Below, one piece after another: positions 59,764 through 60,376 of a stretch of 60,376 bases of DNA. Position 1 is the first letter of the stretch. The number at the start of each line of letters is the position of its first letter. Below the pieces are notes generated by a model that saw only the letters and a list, made by a program, of their open reading frames with translations, was not told where the DNA came from and made no database searches. Origin of the DNA: Thermodesulfovibrio yellowstonii (GTDB taxonomy: Bacteria; Nitrospirota; Thermodesulfovibrionia; Thermodesulfovibrionales; Dissulfurispiraceae); NCBI GenBank assembly GCA_020724365.1, contig DYHD01000007.1, positions 1 to 60,376 of the forward strand, written 5' to 3'. A program made the translations under genes and the position numbers.

Positions 59764-59837
59764 TGCGCCTGAGAGGATTCGAACCTCCGACCCTCGGCTC
59801 CGGAGGCCGATGCTCTATTCCACTGAGCTACAGGCGC
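59764..59837 (-). tRNA. tRNA-Arg (anticodon CCG)
   Basis: 74 nt on the minus strand. Acceptor GCGCCTG/CAGGCGC, D-arm TAGCTCAGTGGAATAGAGCA, anticodon loop CTCCGGA, T-arm GGAGGTTCGAATCCTCT. The 3' CCA is not encoded, unlike the other two tRNAs here. Confidence 0.95.
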
Positions 59838-60041
59838 AGGGGTAATATAAGACTTTATTAAGCTCTTATGAAGAGCTAATCAAGGTAACAATATTTTAAC
59901 ATACATAAGTTCAAATCAAGACATACTGGCAGAAAAATAGAGATAGTATTTACAAGCCGCTGTGAGACAACTGTCTCGACTATCCAAAATGTTTAGATAT
60001 TCCGATAGGTAAAACGCCTGTGCTGTTATGCTGAGTTTGAT

Positions 60042-60167
60042 TCAGTTCAGAAAACTCAAAGGTTCAATAAAACCATACAGAGAACTCCTCTTTATCCCAG
60101 AATTGTCATTAGAGTTTAAATGTGTTATTTCTTTGTCGATAAAGTTAAGTTCAAGCTCTTTTACCAT
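60042..60167 (-). pseudogene. Truncated transposase start reading through the element end
   Basis: A 41-codon frame starts at ATG 60167 with AAGGAAAA upstream. Its first residues, MVKELELNFIDKEIT, resemble the N-terminus of IS1380-type transposases (xFxDKxITPxGG). It then runs abruptly into the terminal repeat and out of the element to TGA 60042-60044. The body of the transposase is missing, consistent with an internal deletion. The family name is tentative. Confidence 0.45.
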
Positions 60168-60302
60168 GTAAGTTTTCCTTACCGTTATTTTATTCAAAAT
60201 TGCGTTATATGCTGTAGCATTTACTTTAATATTTTCAATGACTTATATGCAATAAATTCTAATGGCGGTCATTAGAAATATTTGCCTAATGACAATTCTG
60301 GG
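60096..60302. mobile_element. 207-bp MITE-like element with perfect 17-bp terminal inverted repeats
   Basis: CCCAGAATTGTCATTAG at 60096-60112 is the exact reverse complement of 60286-60302. The interior carries a promoter-like AT-rich leader and the first codons of a transposase-like frame. The structure is that of an insertion sequence reduced by internal deletion to a non-autonomous element. No clear target-site duplication is visible (flanks TTAT and TTAA). Confidence 0.7.
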
Positions 60303-60376
60303 TTAAATACAAAATAATTAGGCATCAAAACAGGGTCAAAGAAAACGAAAATGTGTTTCATAGTCTTGATGAAAAC

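Larger units (their letters stand above)
59838..60376. other. Terminal intergenic region containing a mobile-element remnant
   Basis: No complete gene is seen. The region is AT-rich and holds the 207-bp element at 60096-60302 and a short frame reading out of it. The right edge cuts whatever follows. Confidence 0.6.

Overview
The window is AT-rich chromosomal DNA from an anaerobic, Gram-negative-type bacterium, made up mostly of housekeeping genes in short operons. The best guess is a relative of the Thermodesulfovibrio branch of Nitrospirota, or a deltaproteobacterium-like anaerobe. The pointers are: LptA/AsmA-type envelope and SecDF-YajC genes, type II secretion pseudopilins, a periplasmic multiheme c-type cytochrome, pyruvate phosphate dikinase, a Na+-pumping oxaloacetate decarboxylase, a CooC maturation ATPase with one-carbon/folate genes, and an AhbD-type haem b synthase. 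This placement is inferred from gene content only; no marker search was run.

Layout. 1-888: a transposase tail fragment and repeats. 889-2124: pseudopilin operon gspGHI. 2294-12887: ppdK, a five-haem cytochrome interrupted by an in-frame TGA that looks like selenocysteine, mscS, glgB, and a sensor kinase/sigma-54 regulator pair. A roughly 350-bp imperfect inverted repeat (about 306-655 and 12893-13147) brackets this whole 12-kb block. 13415-20451: oadGAB followed by a TAXI-type TRAP transporter with a small secreted protein between its two canonical genes. 20744-28678: mtnP-pgpA-thpR-recA-lipoprotein-alaS, then a phasin-like protein and a UbiB-like kinase. 28816-33611 (minus): one-carbon genes (FMN enzyme, cooC, MTHFS, folE, fchA, folD). 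Here folD-fchA is a GC-richer cassette sitting beside the frameshifted remains of an older folD. 33773-36929: rplU-rpmA, obgE, proB. 37099-43814: a flavodoxin-like gene, then the minus-strand operon yajC-secD-secF-recJ-panB-aat. 44324-44565: tRNA-Glu and tRNA-Gln. 44681-54272: a MetE/UroD-like protein, AsmA-like protein, pilD, acpS, leuS and a type II restriction-modification pair. 54421-59762: hflX (apparent ATA start), ahbD, hemE, ribBA. The end holds tRNA-Arg and a 207-bp deletion-derived mobile element.

How it may fit together. OadGAB plus PpdK link oxaloacetate, pyruvate and PEP and make a sodium gradient. The TRAP transporter next door could use such a gradient to import an organic acid. 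A two-component system with a solute-binding sensor domain and a sigma-54 output sits immediately upstream, and a good -24/-12 match lies between it and oadG, suggesting it controls this uptake/decarboxylation unit. CooC, FolD, FchA and MTHFS suggest a CO dehydrogenase/Wood-Ljungdahl pathway elsewhere in the genome. AhbD and HemE supply haem for c-type cytochromes such as the candidate selenoprotein.

The most novel item is the selenocysteine cytochrome (5119-6423): the reading frame continues past TGA for 126 codons, and a hairpin with the expected bacterial SECIS geometry lies just downstream. No CRISPR array, prophage or rRNA was seen.
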